A DNA stretch of 64,000 bases from Agarilytica rhodophyticola (lineage in GTDB: Bacteria > Pseudomonadota > Gammaproteobacteria > Pseudomonadales > Cellvibrionaceae). Position numbers and translations under genes: made by a program. The stretch is from the NCBI RefSeq assembly GCF_002157225.2, contig NZ_CP020038.1:248001-312000 (forward strand), given 5' to 3'. How positions within the stretch are numbered: position 1 is the stretch's first letter; every line of letters begins with the position of its first letter. Shown here piece after piece: positions 1 through 8,499 of this stretch. The notes under the pieces were generated by a model. The model had not been told where the DNA came from and searched no databases. It saw nothing but the letters and a program-made list of their open reading frames with translations.

Positions 1-227
1 GTACTCCGTTCAGTATCTTCGAATTTTTTATTTACATAAAAATAATGCTCAATAGGCTACAAGCAATTACCATAACTATACTGCTAGATGCAATGTAACT
101 CGTTTACAGTTTACCTTAAGCCTATTAACTCGCTGGTTTAATAGATAGTATTGTGTATTCATATACGGGTGGGTAGCTTAGCTCTGAGTGCTTAACTACT
201 CTGTGTCATTATTAATAATAAAGATAA

Positions 228-1382
228 ATGAAAATGCAAACACGCTATACCCCTTGGTGGATGCCCACCGTTATTGTGCTTCTTATTGCTGCGTGCGCAA
301 TTTTATTTGCGTTGCTAGTTTTCAAATCGGCAAGTACTCATACATCCTCAGGAAATACTGTTAGTGAGGCATCAAATCAGCAGACTTTTCGTTGGAAGCT
401 GGTCACCACATGGCCCAAACGATTCCCCGGTTTAGGCCTGGCGCCAGAGAATTTTGCCGAGCTAGTGCGGGATATGAGTAATGGGCGTTTAGTGGTTGAA
501 GTCCATGGGGCAAATGAAATTGTTCCCGCACTCGGTGTTTTTGGTGCCGTATCCTCGGGTAGTGTGGAAATGGGCCATGGCGCTGCCTACTACTGGAAGG
601 GGAAAATTCTTGCTGCGCCCTTTTTTACATCTGTCCCCTTCGGTATGAACGTGCAAGAATTTAATGGTTGGCTGCATTATGGTGGTGGCATGGCGCTGTG
701 GCGTGAAATATACGAGCCTTTCAATTTGGTGCCCTTTGCTGGTGGTAATACGGGGGTGCAAATGGGGGGCTGGTTTAATAAAGAGATTCGCTCCATTGAG
801 GATTTACGCGGCCTAAAAATGCGTATACCAGGCCTGGGTGGCGAAGTGTTTAGCAAAGCGGGTGGTGTTGCTGTCAATATTCCTGGAGGTGAGCTGTACA
901 CCTCTTTGCAATCGGGTGTTATCGATGCCACTGAGTGGGTAGGGCCATATAATGACTTGGCTTTTGGCTTTCATGAAATTGCCAAATATTACTATTACCC
1001 TGGTTGGCACGAGCCAGGCCCAATGCTTGAATTCATCGTTAATAAAGATGCTTATGCATCGTTGCCAGAAGATTTACAAAAAATAGTGGAGGTTGCGACC
1101 AGGGCTGTTAATCAAGATATGCTCGACGAGTATACGGCTCGCAACAATGGTGCGCTAGATGAGTTGGTGAACACTCACAACGTGGAGGTGCGCCAGTTCC
1201 CGGAAGATGTATTGACACATTTAGAGAAGCTCGCCTGGGAGTTGTATGCTCAGCTAGCTCAGGAAGATCCCGTTTTTAATAAGGTATATACCTCCTACAA
1301 AAACTATATGAAGGGCGCTTTGCTTTACCATCGTATTAGTGAAGATGCCTATTATCGTGTGCGCAATAGCCCACCCGATTAG
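228..1382 (+). CDS. dctP: TRAP transporter substrate-binding protein, DctP/TakP family
   Basis: Extracytoplasmic solute receptor of a tripartite ATP-independent periplasmic transporter. It would bind an organic acid, probably a 2-oxo- or monocarboxylate, and hand it to the DctQM permease. Residues about 13-32 form one hydrophobic segment without a lipobox, so the protein is either anchored or cleaved. The receptor domain begins near residue 54 with the TTWP motif (60-63) followed by RFPGLG, as in TakP-like receptors. The length (384 aa) fits the family. The ATG at 228 is followed by an in-frame ATG two codons later. The permease genes lie about 5 kb away on the opposite strand, with unrelated genes between, so pairing with them is inferred. 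The substrate cannot be read from the sequence. Confidence 0.88.
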   Translation: MKMQTRYTPWWMPTVIVLLIAACAILFALLVFKSASTHTSSGNTVSEASNQQTFRWKLVTTWPKRFPGLGLAPENFAELVRDMSNGRLVVEVHGANEIVPALGVFGAVSSGSVEMGHGAAYYWKGKILAAPFFTSVPFGMNVQEFNGWLHYGGGMALWREIYEPFNLVPFAGGNTGVQMGGWFNKEIRSIEDLRGLKMRIPGLGGEVFSKAGGVAVNIPGGELYTSLQSGVIDATEWVGPYNDLAFGFHEIAKYYYYPGWHEPGPMLEFIVNKDAYASLPEDLQKIVEVATRAVNQDMLDEYTARNNGALDELVNTHNVEVRQFPEDVLTHLEKLAWELYAQLAQEDPVFNKVYTSYKNYMKGALLYHRISEDAYYRVRNSPPD

Positions 1383-1607
1383 AGCACCGCAAATAATAAA
1401 ATATTCAGGCTAGAGTCTGTTGTGGTTAGCAAGCCCTAAGCCTTAATCGAACCGTTGATAAAGATGGCTCAAGATTCCTTTGACAATAAGGTGAAAATGG
1501 GTGACGCTACCGCCAATTTTGCAACGGTAGCGATCTGTGACCATTTATTCGTCATTTGTATCGTGAAATAGATAAATATCAGCTTTGTTATAGCGGAATA
1601 CTCTATT

Positions 1608-2285
1608 ATGATCAAAAATCCCCTTGCTGAGTTATTTGGCAAATCTCCAATAAAGCCTCTGCAAGAGCATATGGAAGTTTCGGCATCTGCTGCCGATGAA
1701 TTAGAGCTTTTTTTTAAAACCGTTATCAAAGGCGATTGGGAAAAAGCCGACGCGATATATAATAATATTCGCAATATTGAAAACAATGCAGATGATCTCA
1801 AAAAAGACTTGCGCCTGCACCTACCCAAAAATCTATTTTTACCTGTGCCCAGGAGTGATCTCCTCGATCTATTGACTAAGCAGGACAAAATTGCCAATAC
1901 GGCAAAAGATATTGCAGGTTTGGCTCTTGGCAGAAAAATGCGCTTTCCCGAAAGTATGCAGCCTCTGCTACTTGAATTCCTTTCTATTTGTATCGCCAAT
2001 GTTCATCAGGCTCTTAAGGCTATCGAAGAGCTAGATTCCCTACTTGAATCTGGCTTTAGCGGCCATGAACTGGAGCTGGTTGAACGCTTAGTAGATGAAC
2101 TCAATGCACTAGAACGTAAAGCTGATGAGTACGAAGTATCTATACGTGCACAACTTTATGACTTAGAGAGCAGCTTACCTCCTGTTGATGTGATGTTTAT
2201 TTATCGCATTATTGAGTCGATAGGAGATCTTGCTGATCGATCGCAAAAAGTCGGCAGTCGTTTACTGGTATTACTCGCACGCTAA
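1608..2285 (+). CDS. DUF47 family PhoU-like protein (TIGR00153 type)
   Basis: A helical, PhoU-like cytoplasmic protein of 225 aa, rich in Glu, Asp and Leu, with no membrane segment or signal peptide. DUF47 proteins commonly precede PiT-type phosphate transporters and are thought to modulate them. The gene sits 46 bp upstream of a PiT permease on the same strand, so the two probably form one transcript. Sequence features are the early segment around ASAADELELFFKTVIKGDW and the late IYRIIESIGDLADRSQKVGSR stretch (last residues about 200-218), which resembles the helical hairpin of PhoU proteins. Distinct from the true PhoU encoded at 13686. Function is inferred from family and context. Confidence 0.85.
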   Translation: MIKNPLAELFGKSPIKPLQEHMEVSASAADELELFFKTVIKGDWEKADAIYNNIRNIENNADDLKKDLRLHLPKNLFLPVPRSDLLDLLTKQDKIANTAKDIAGLALGRKMRFPESMQPLLLEFLSICIANVHQALKAIEELDSLLESGFSGHELELVERLVDELNALERKADEYEVSIRAQLYDLESSLPPVDVMFIYRIIESIGDLADRSQKVGSRLLVLLAR

Positions 2286-2331
2286 CAAGCACTTTATAGA
2301 TAATCTTTTACACATCTTATCAGGATAATTT

Positions 2332-3606
2332 ATGTCTGTATTAGCCGACTATGGCACAATTTTAATTGTTATGGCCTGTCTTTTTGGCTTGTTTATGGCT
2401 TGGGGAGTGGGCGCCAACGATGTCGCAAATGCCATGGGTACATCTGTTGGTTCTGGAGCTCTTACTATCCGCCAGGCAATTTTTATTGCCATGATCTTCG
2501 AATTTCTAGGCGCCTACCTTGCTGGCGGTGAAGTTACTTCTACTATACGCAAAGGGATTATTGATCCCGCTTTAATGGCGGATACGCCGGAGTATTTAGT
2601 CTATGGAATGCTCGCTGCACTGCTTGCAGCGGGAACCTGGTTATTAGTAGCAAGTATTATGGGGTGGCCGGTGTCCACTACCCACTCCATTGTCGGCGCT
2701 ATTGTGGGTTTTGCTGCCGTAGGCATCTCTATGGACGCTGTCGAATGGGCTAAAGTGGGCAAGATCGTCGCCAGTTGGGTAGTCTCGCCAGTGTTGGCGG
2801 GCTCTATATCTTTTGGCCTTTTTATCAGTGTACAAAAGTTGATCTTCGATACTGATGCACCTCTTGAGAATGCCAAGCGCTATATTCCCTTTTATATGTT
2901 TAGTGTGGGCTTTCTAATTGCCATGGTAACCATGTTAAAGGGACTTAAACATGTACTTAAGGATGCTCATATCAACATAGGTTTTTTTGAGTCTGGAATT
3001 ATTGCCGTTGTTATTGGCTGCGTGGTTGCCGGTGTTGGCATTGCTTTACTGCGCCGAGTCAAAATGGAAGATGAGTCGGCAGTTGCCAACAAGTTCGATA
3101 ACGTTGAAAAAGTATTCGCCATCTTAATGATTTTCACTGCCTGTGCTATGGCATTTGCACACGGATCCAATGATGTTGCTAACGCTGTTGGCCCTCTGGC
3201 TGCTGTCGTCGGTATTGTAAAGTCAGGTGCTGTAGCTTCAAAAACTACAATGCCAGCTTGGATTTTATTGGTAGGTGGTATCGGTATTGTTGTGGGTCTT
3301 GCCACCTATGGCTTTAAAGTAATGGCCACTATCGGCAAGAAGATAACCGAACTTACCCCAAGCCGAGGGTTTGCTGCAGAACTAGGAGCGGCTGCCACAG
3401 TGGTGTTAGCTTCTGGTTTCGGTTTGCCGATTTCCACAACTCACACTCTTGTGGGAGCTGTGCTCGGTGTTGGTTTGGCCCGAGGCATAGGAGCTTTGAA
3501 CCTTAAAGTTATCGGCTCAATCTTCCTATCCTGGCTCGTCACCCTCCCTGCTGGTGCAGGCCTAGCTATTGTCTTCTTTTTTGTTTTGAAAGGTATTTTT
3601 AGTTAA
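2332..3606 (+). CDS. pitA: inorganic phosphate transporter, PiT family
   Basis: Low-affinity, cation-coupled inorganic phosphate transporter of the inner membrane, 424 aa with about ten hydrophobic segments. Two internally repeated family signatures are visible: GANDVANAMGTSVGSG near the N-terminus and AHGSNDVANAVGPLAAV in the second half. Each half also has an ISTTHT- or VSTTHS-type motif (GWPVSTTHSIVGA and GLPISTTHTLVGA). A Shine-Dalgarno-like AGGA lies just before the ATG. It is cotranscribed with the upstream DUF47 gene by spacing. The symbol is used in the family sense. PiT proteins may carry other oxyanions or metal-phosphate complexes, so exact kinetics are unknown. The high-affinity Pst system follows 5 kb downstream. 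Confidence 0.92.
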   Translation: MSVLADYGTILIVMACLFGLFMAWGVGANDVANAMGTSVGSGALTIRQAIFIAMIFEFLGAYLAGGEVTSTIRKGIIDPALMADTPEYLVYGMLAALLAAGTWLLVASIMGWPVSTTHSIVGAIVGFAAVGISMDAVEWAKVGKIVASWVVSPVLAGSISFGLFISVQKLIFDTDAPLENAKRYIPFYMFSVGFLIAMVTMLKGLKHVLKDAHINIGFFESGIIAVVIGCVVAGVGIALLRRVKMEDESAVANKFDNVEKVFAILMIFTACAMAFAHGSNDVANAVGPLAAVVGIVKSGAVASKTTMPAWILLVGGIGIVVGLATYGFKVMATIGKKITELTPSRGFAAELGAAATVVLASGFGLPISTTHTLVGAVLGVGLARGIGALNLKVIGSIFLSWLVTLPAGAGLAIVFFFVLKGIFS

Positions 3607-3642
3607 TTTAGCTAGGGTCAATAGGTCCTTGTATGTCTCTAA

Positions 3643-4248
3643 CTAGTGTCCTTTTGGTTTTGATGTATTTCCTGTTGGATCTGGTGGGAAAATATTTCCA
3701 AGATCATTGCCAAAGGTGACGCCAGTTAGAGAATGCTTTTCGACAAGCTCTTTAAACTCCTGATCACAGTAAACGCCCATATAATTATCAAATTCAGTTT
3801 TAAAAATATGGCAACCCTCTAATTTATCCTCGTGAAAAAATAAAGATTGGATATCGCCAACGTTATTTTTTATGCTCAACTTCTTATTAAGTCCTGCTGA
3901 ATCCTCAGCTAATATTAATGGATTAAAGATAAAGCCATTTTTGTTATTGCCATAGTTCACAGATAAAAGTTCACCTTTATTTTCAAGTATAGGACTTAAA
4001 ATTTCTGCAGCCTCAGAACTTAGAAAGAGACGGCCAAAATTATGATGAATATCAGGAATAGGTTTGTTGTTCCTGTTACTTATTACGTCAACAAATGATA
4101 CGTTCAACGGTTTCCAAACTTGCTTTAAACTTATTGGCGTTGGGTCAGCCTGTATAAGGTAATTGTCACCAAGCTTTTGGTCGATTTCGTCATCATCAAA
4201 CACGAGTGATAAAAAACTATATTCGTCAGAATGTATAACATATAGCAT
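3643..4248 (-). CDS. Imm11 (DUF1629)-like putative immunity protein
   Basis: A 201-aa cytoplasmic protein without signal or membrane segments. Its central and C-terminal parts have the feel of the Imm11/DUF1629 family: RLFLSSEAAEILSPILE, then a GELLSVNY strand, then LFFHEDKLEGCHIFKTEF and FKELVEKHSLTGVTF. Imm11 proteins are immunity proteins for polymorphic toxins. The start codon overlaps the stop of the upstream nuclease-like gene by one base (TAATG), which implies translational coupling and supports a toxin-immunity pairing. The toxin is upstream, the usual order. Family assignment is by pattern recognition, without a profile search. The direct target is inferred from adjacency. Confidence 0.68.
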   Translation of the reverse strand: MLYVIHSDEYSFLSLVFDDDEIDQKLGDNYLIQADPTPISLKQVWKPLNVSFVDVISNRNNKPIPDIHHNFGRLFLSSEAAEILSPILENKGELLSVNYGNNKNGFIFNPLILAEDSAGLNKKLSIKNNVGDIQSLFFHEDKLEGCHIFKTEFDNYMGVYCDQEFKELVEKHSLTGVTFGNDLGNIFPPDPTGNTSKPKGH

Positions 4249-4859
4249 TAGAATGCTCCGTGCTTAGTATGAGCGGATAACATTATTTCAGGTGGATACG
4301 AACCGCTTTGTAGCGCAAAAGCTGATCGGACTAATGCTAAATCCAAATCTCTTGTCGTCTTGATTGTTGCCAAGTTAATTTTAGTAGAAAGCCATCGATA
4401 GTACTGAAAGCGATGTATTCTGCTATGTGGTACAGCGTTATTCAATCGTCCCGGCATTTTTCGTACCGCCTCTGTGTTTTTTGGTAGCCAACAACCATTA
4501 ACAAAATCATCTATGCGACGCCCTCGCTTTGCCATTACAAGTCGTAGTACTGCTGCTTTGGCATGTCCCCCTGATATCATAGCATGGGCGTGACATAGTG
4601 GATGTGGCCTTGGGTCACCCATAGCTGCCATATATTGCCCTAGCAGTGCAGAATCATGTTGCTCTGCCTTTAATTCTGCTATTGACATACTAGCAGCACC
4701 GTCTCTATACAGCTCAATTCGCTCTTCGACTTGAGCTGTAACATACACGTTTAAAAGATCGCTCTCACTTAGTTTTTTATCATTATTAATTATTTGATGA
4801 ATCTTACGTTCTGTCTTCGATTGCAGTGCATAGGGAATATTTTTTCTTGGTACAGGCAT
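4248..4859 (-). CDS. AHH-type HNH-fold nuclease toxin, standalone
   Basis: A 203-aa protein whose C-terminal half resembles AHH-domain nucleases of polymorphic toxin systems: a His motif CHAHAMISGGH (residues 89-99), then RIDD (115-118), NGCWLP (121-126) and PHSRIH (144-149) followed by YYRWL. This order of His motif, NG..LP and H..xH is typical of the family, which cuts nucleic acid. The canonical Ala-His-His is seen here as HAHA, so the second catalytic His may be displaced or replaced. The N-terminal ~80 residues are helical and carry no PAAR, VgrG, TPS or signal sequence. It may be an orphan cassette, or delivered through another protein. An AGAGGA ribosome site precedes the ATG. The next gene is a probable immunity protein. 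Confidence 0.66.
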   Translation of the reverse strand: MPVPRKNIPYALQSKTERKIHQIINNDKKLSESDLLNVYVTAQVEERIELYRDGAASMSIAELKAEQHDSALLGQYMAAMGDPRPHPLCHAHAMISGGHAKAAVLRLVMAKRGRRIDDFVNGCWLPKNTEAVRKMPGRLNNAVPHSRIHRFQYYRWLSTKINLATIKTTRDLDLALVRSAFALQSGSYPPEIMLSAHTKHGAF

Positions 4860-5308
4860 ACAATTTTTTCCTCTAAAATTAGATCAAAAAAATTCAATGA
4901 AAGAACTAAAGCTGTTTATTTTAATCTAGTTAAAACAAATTTTAAAAAGTTAAATAAACTAAGGTATCACAAAGCTCAATAACGGTATAAATTTTTCACG
5001 CAGGTATCTACAAATAGGAGTACATTGGATACTCAGCGAAAAGAAATTGATGTTAAGGTGAGGCTGGCAACCTCAAAATAGCTTAGACATGAAAGGCTGT
5101 AAATTGTGGCTATGTATATTGGTGCTTAAGCATAGAATGACTTTTCTTACTTTTTATTGACGTAATAGACTGGTCATTGAAGTATGGGGCGACTGGCAAA
5201 ATACTGAGTTCATTTTTATGCCTAACCATTTATATACTGGGACTTTAAAAAATTAACAAATAGCTATTTTTTCAGCTACTACCATTTACCAATTAAAAGG
5301 ATAAAAAA
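4860..5308. other. AT-rich divergent intergenic region
   Basis: This 449-bp stretch separates the minus-strand toxin-immunity pair from the plus-strand secreted protein. It should hold both promoters. I see only a short hairpin (GAGG..CCTC near 5060-5075) and no convincing gene, RNA or repeat. Confidence 0.5.
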
Positions 5309-5740
5309 ATGTTTAAAAAATTATTAACTGGATTGTTTTACCTCATAAGTTTCAACGCCTTCTCGGGGGAAGTATTTGTACCTAAGTTTACTCATACATC
5401 AACTGGAAGTTGGTGTACTACAGTGAGTAACGTAAGTAACATAAATGTTGATGTGACGGTAAGTGCATATATTAGCACTGGGGCTTTATACACTGGCTCT
5501 TCTGTAAATAATGGAATACCTAGCCAATTTAACACTCCTTTTAAATTGCAACCTAATCAAACAACTTTACTTTGTGCAAAGAATGTCCCCGGAAGTTCTC
5601 AGCACGGCTATGCAAAGATCAAGAGTGAACCAACAGACCCCCAAGCAATAGGTCACAACAGTTTCGTCATCGCCAGTGCTTACTGGGTGTCCGGTAACTT
5701 TCTTATGAATATCCCAGTGAATTCTGGTAACCCGTTCTAG
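5309..5740 (+). CDS. small secreted protein of unknown function
   Basis: I do not recognise a family. The 143-aa product has a clear Sec signal peptide (Lys-rich start, hydrophobic LLTGLFYLISFNAFS, cleavage after about residue 19) and a mature part rich in Ser, Thr, Asn and Val, suggestive of a beta-sandwich. Two Cys in the mature region (in WCTT and LLCAK) could form one disulfide in the periplasm or outside the cell. An AAAGGA-like ribosome site precedes the ATG. It is flanked by the divergent toxin-immunity pair and a convergent thioesterase gene, which say nothing clear about function. Confidence 0.6.
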   Translation: MFKKLLTGLFYLISFNAFSGEVFVPKFTHTSTGSWCTTVSNVSNINVDVTVSAYISTGALYTGSSVNNGIPSQFNTPFKLQPNQTTLLCAKNVPGSSQHGYAKIKSEPTDPQAIGHNSFVIASAYWVSGNFLMNIPVNSGNPF

Positions 5741-5851
5741 TTAGCTAACAAACACATCAAACGGAAAATTAATGTTGATAAACCGAAATGCATAACGAGT
5801 TTATCATGATGGGATGCCTACTACGTAGGCGTTCTATGTTGTATCTTCCTG

Positions 5852-6244
5852 CTAGCCCTTAGGTAAGCAGCGAGTTCTGCCGTGATCGTCGATGGCGACA
5901 TATATAAAGTCACCTTCGGTCACCTTATGCAGGTTGTCGTCGTCGGATTTTATCCAGACGTCTACAAGTACTTTAATAGAAGAGCGCCCTATCTCGACGA
6001 TCTCACAATAGCAACTTACCGCACAGCCTACGGGAATCGGGCAGAGAAATGCTAGGCTCCCTACGGCCACAGTAGTAACACGTCCTTTGGCGATTTCGCG
6101 AGCAGCGATCGCGCCGGCTATGTCCATTTGCGACAACAGCCAGCCGCCATAAATATCACCATCTGCGTTAGTATCACGGGGCATGGTGTGAGTCTTTAAA
6201 ACCAGTTGCCCATTAGGTACTGGGTCTTCATCAATTACTACCAT
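5852..6244 (-). CDS. yciA: acyl-CoA thioester hydrolase, YciA-like hotdog protein
   Basis: Hydrolyses acyl-CoA thioesters in the cytoplasm. The 130-aa single hotdog domain fits YciA length. Visible features are the start region LKTHTMPRDTNADGDIYGGW, where the Asp of DTNADGDIYGGW corresponds to the catalytic Asp of the family, then the helix LLSQMDIAGAIAAREIAKG, and the FLCPIPVGCAVSCYCEI strand. The gene ends the minus-strand group that begins with dctQ and dctM, 47 bp after dctM, so it may be cotranscribed with the TRAP permease. The family assignment is strong. The in vivo acyl chain is unknown. Confidence 0.9.
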   Translation of the reverse strand: MVVIDEDPVPNGQLVLKTHTMPRDTNADGDIYGGWLLSQMDIAGAIAAREIAKGRVTTVAVGSLAFLCPIPVGCAVSCYCEIVEIGRSSIKVLVDVWIKSDDDNLHKVTEGDFIYVAIDDHGRTRCLPKG

Positions 6245-6291
6245 TATTATTTTCCTTCTCTTAATGACTGCTGTTAGCCGAATGCTCTACT

Positions 6292-7659
6292 TTAGGGTGA
6301 TAGTTGCTCTGGTAGCCACGTCACTAAGCTTGGCCATTGTGCAAGTGCAGCAAGCAATACTAATTGGATCATAATAAAAGGAATTACGCCACGATAAATC
6401 GATGATGTTTTTATGGTTTCTGGCGCTACGCCACGTAAATAGAATAGTGCAAAACCAAAAGGTGGTGTAAGAAAAGATGTCTGTAAATTGATAGCAATCA
6501 TAATACCCAGCCAAATAGGGTCAACCCCCATAGTCAGCAATGCCGGTCCAATCAATGGTACAACAACAAAGGTGATCTCAATGAAATCGAGAATGAAGCC
6601 GAGGACGAATATCACGATCATCACGACTAATACGGCAACAAAAACACCACCGGGAAGGTGTTCAAAGAAACTGTGGATAAGTTTGTCACCACCTAACCCA
6701 TTGAATACTAAAGAGAATAAAGATGCTCCCAACAATATTGCAAATACCATGGTTGTTACTTTCAACGTGGATTCCATCACCTGATCAAGCATTGCTTTAT
6801 TCATTTGCCCCTTCGTCAGAGCCAAGATCGATGCGGCAATTGCGCCGACGCCAGCGGCTTCAGTGGGGGTTGCTAGGCCTGAGATAATTGAGCCCAATAC
6901 AAGAAGGATAAGCACTATGGGAGGAGCAATGCTCTTTATTAATGATGTAAGGCTATAGGATTCGGATGGTGCTAATTTGGGGGCAGAATTTGGCTGCAAA
7001 ATACCAATGCCTAATAAATAGGCAATATACATCACAACTAAGAGCAGACCGGGTATTATTGCACCGACAAATAAATCGCCTACCGATACGGGCGCAGAAT
7101 TAAAAATACCACGGGCAAGCTGAGCTTCTTGATAGGCACTTGAAATAATATCGCCGAGCATCACTAGTGCAATGGATGGCGGGATAATCTGTCCCAACGT
7201 TCCTGTAGCGCAGATCGTGCCGCAGGAAAGAGAAGGTGAATAGCCATTTTTCATCATAGTGGGCAATGACATTAAACCCATAGTGACCACGGTTGCACCG
7301 ACAATGCCTGTGCTTGCGGCCATTAATGCACCCACCAACACCACAGATATACCAAGACCTGCGGGTAGACGCCCACAGGCTTGCGCCATGTTTAACAGCA
7401 GCTCTTCGGCGATTTTTGATCGTTCTAGTATGACACCCATTAAAACGAATAGGGGCACGGCGATCAGTGTTGTATTGGTCATAGTGCCAAATACTCGCTC
7501 AGGATAATTGAGCAAAAATTCAGCCTGAAAACTACCAAATAAGATGCCGATCCCGGCAAAAATTAATGCTGTACCAGCCAAGGTAAAGGCGACGGGATAA
7601 CCTAACATCAATGCCGCACAAACGGCGATAAACATTAAAACCGGTAGAAATTCAATCAC
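6292..7659 (-). CDS. dctM: TRAP transporter large permease subunit, DctM family
   Basis: Large inner-membrane subunit that carries the ion-coupled transport path of a TRAP transporter. The product is 455 aa with about twelve hydrophobic segments, the usual size. Family features include the N-terminal LGYPVAFTLAGTAL segment, LAASTGIVGATVV-like and GTLGQIIPPSIALVMLGD stretches (the GQIIPPS motif is characteristic) and TPTEAAGVGA in the middle. It begins 7 bp after dctQ, so both are surely one operon. The only receptor gene in the window is the divergent dctP at 228, its likely partner. YciA-like thioesterase follows. Confidence 0.93.
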   Translation of the reverse strand: MIEFLPVLMFIAVCAALMLGYPVAFTLAGTALIFAGIGILFGSFQAEFLLNYPERVFGTMTNTTLIAVPLFVLMGVILERSKIAEELLLNMAQACGRLPAGLGISVVLVGALMAASTGIVGATVVTMGLMSLPTMMKNGYSPSLSCGTICATGTLGQIIPPSIALVMLGDIISSAYQEAQLARGIFNSAPVSVGDLFVGAIIPGLLLVVMYIAYLLGIGILQPNSAPKLAPSESYSLTSLIKSIAPPIVLILLVLGSIISGLATPTEAAGVGAIAASILALTKGQMNKAMLDQVMESTLKVTTMVFAILLGASLFSLVFNGLGGDKLIHSFFEHLPGGVFVAVLVVMIVIFVLGFILDFIEITFVVVPLIGPALLTMGVDPIWLGIMIAINLQTSFLTPPFGFALFYLRGVAPETIKTSSIYRGVIPFIMIQLVLLAALAQWPSLVTWLPEQLSP

Positions 7660-7666
7660 GTATTGT

Positions 7667-8215
7667 TTATCCCTTAGGTTGCTCGTTGGCCTGTGCTGAG
7701 CTAGCAGGCAAAAATGTGAGGTGTAGTAAGTTGCTAATAACTTCCGTTATGGCACGCAAAGCCAATAAAAATGCGGCAATAGGAATCAGTGTTTTCATAA
7801 GATATAGTGCAGGGATACCGCCGGGATCAATCGATCCTTCCTTGATGTGCCAAGCGCTGATGACGAAATTCCAACTGATTGCGAACATGAATAGTGAGAA
7901 CGGCAGTAAAAAAATAGTCGCTCCGACAACATCGACCCAGGCTTTGCTGGCAGTGTCTTGGCGTCGATAAAAAATATCGACTCGCACATGACCACCCTCT
8001 TGCGCAGTATAAGCAAGACATACCATAAAGACGCAGGTATGCATGTAGGTAATGCTCTCTTGTAAAGCAATAGAGCCCATGTCAAAAGCGGAGCGGCCCA
8101 CGACAATTAGGAAAATAACGATGGCCATCACCCCTGTGAGCCATGCCAGGTACTTAGCCAGAACATTATTGAGTGTTTCAACAGCATTGATGAAGGAATG
8201 CAAGAAGTTGATCAT
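7667..8215 (-). CDS. dctQ: TRAP transporter small permease subunit, DctQ family
   Basis: Small inner-membrane subunit of the TRAP transporter, 182 aa with four hydrophobic segments (residues about 22-42, 58-75, 95-115 and 138-160), the family topology. The segment SIALQESITYMHTCVFMVCL followed by GGHVRVDIFY is typical of DctQ proteins with an extended loop. It is the first gene of a probable dctQ-dctM-thioesterase transcript. A promoter would lie between 8216 and the pstS leader, which is read from the other strand. Confidence 0.9.
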   Translation of the reverse strand: MINFLHSFINAVETLNNVLAKYLAWLTGVMAIVIFLIVVGRSAFDMGSIALQESITYMHTCVFMVCLAYTAQEGGHVRVDIFYRRQDTASKAWVDVVGATIFLLPFSLFMFAISWNFVISAWHIKEGSIDPGGIPALYLMKTLIPIAAFLLALRAITEVISNLLHLTFLPASSAQANEQPKG

Positions 8216-8419
8216 ATAAGTATTTTTGTTATTAGTATTGTTAGAGCAAACAAGCGCCGCTGGTCTAGCGCCTGCAGCTTCTTACTGTGAGTATATCTAT
8301 GATTTGAGGTTAAAGTGTAGCAACCAGAGTGAAAATGACGATATTTTTGTCGCTTATGTTTATTGCGCCTTTATGGCCTATGTAAAAAAACTGACCAAAA
8401 AACGTAATATTTCGTTTAA

Positions 8420-8437
8420 CTGTAACAAAAGTGTTAT
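8420..8437 (+). promoter_or_regulatory. candidate Pho box upstream of pstS
   Basis: CTGTAAC, then AAAA, then GTGTTAT. This is the PhoB-site layout of two 7-bp direct repeats separated by an AT-rich 4-bp spacer (consensus repeat CTGTCAT). It lies 62 bp before the chosen pstS start, where phosphate-starvation control would be expected. Each repeat has mismatches to the consensus. Confidence 0.5.
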
Positions 8438-8499
8438 AAATGCGTCCTAAGATGCGCGATAACATACGAAAGAATCCGATCGAATACCGGAGTAAAAGT

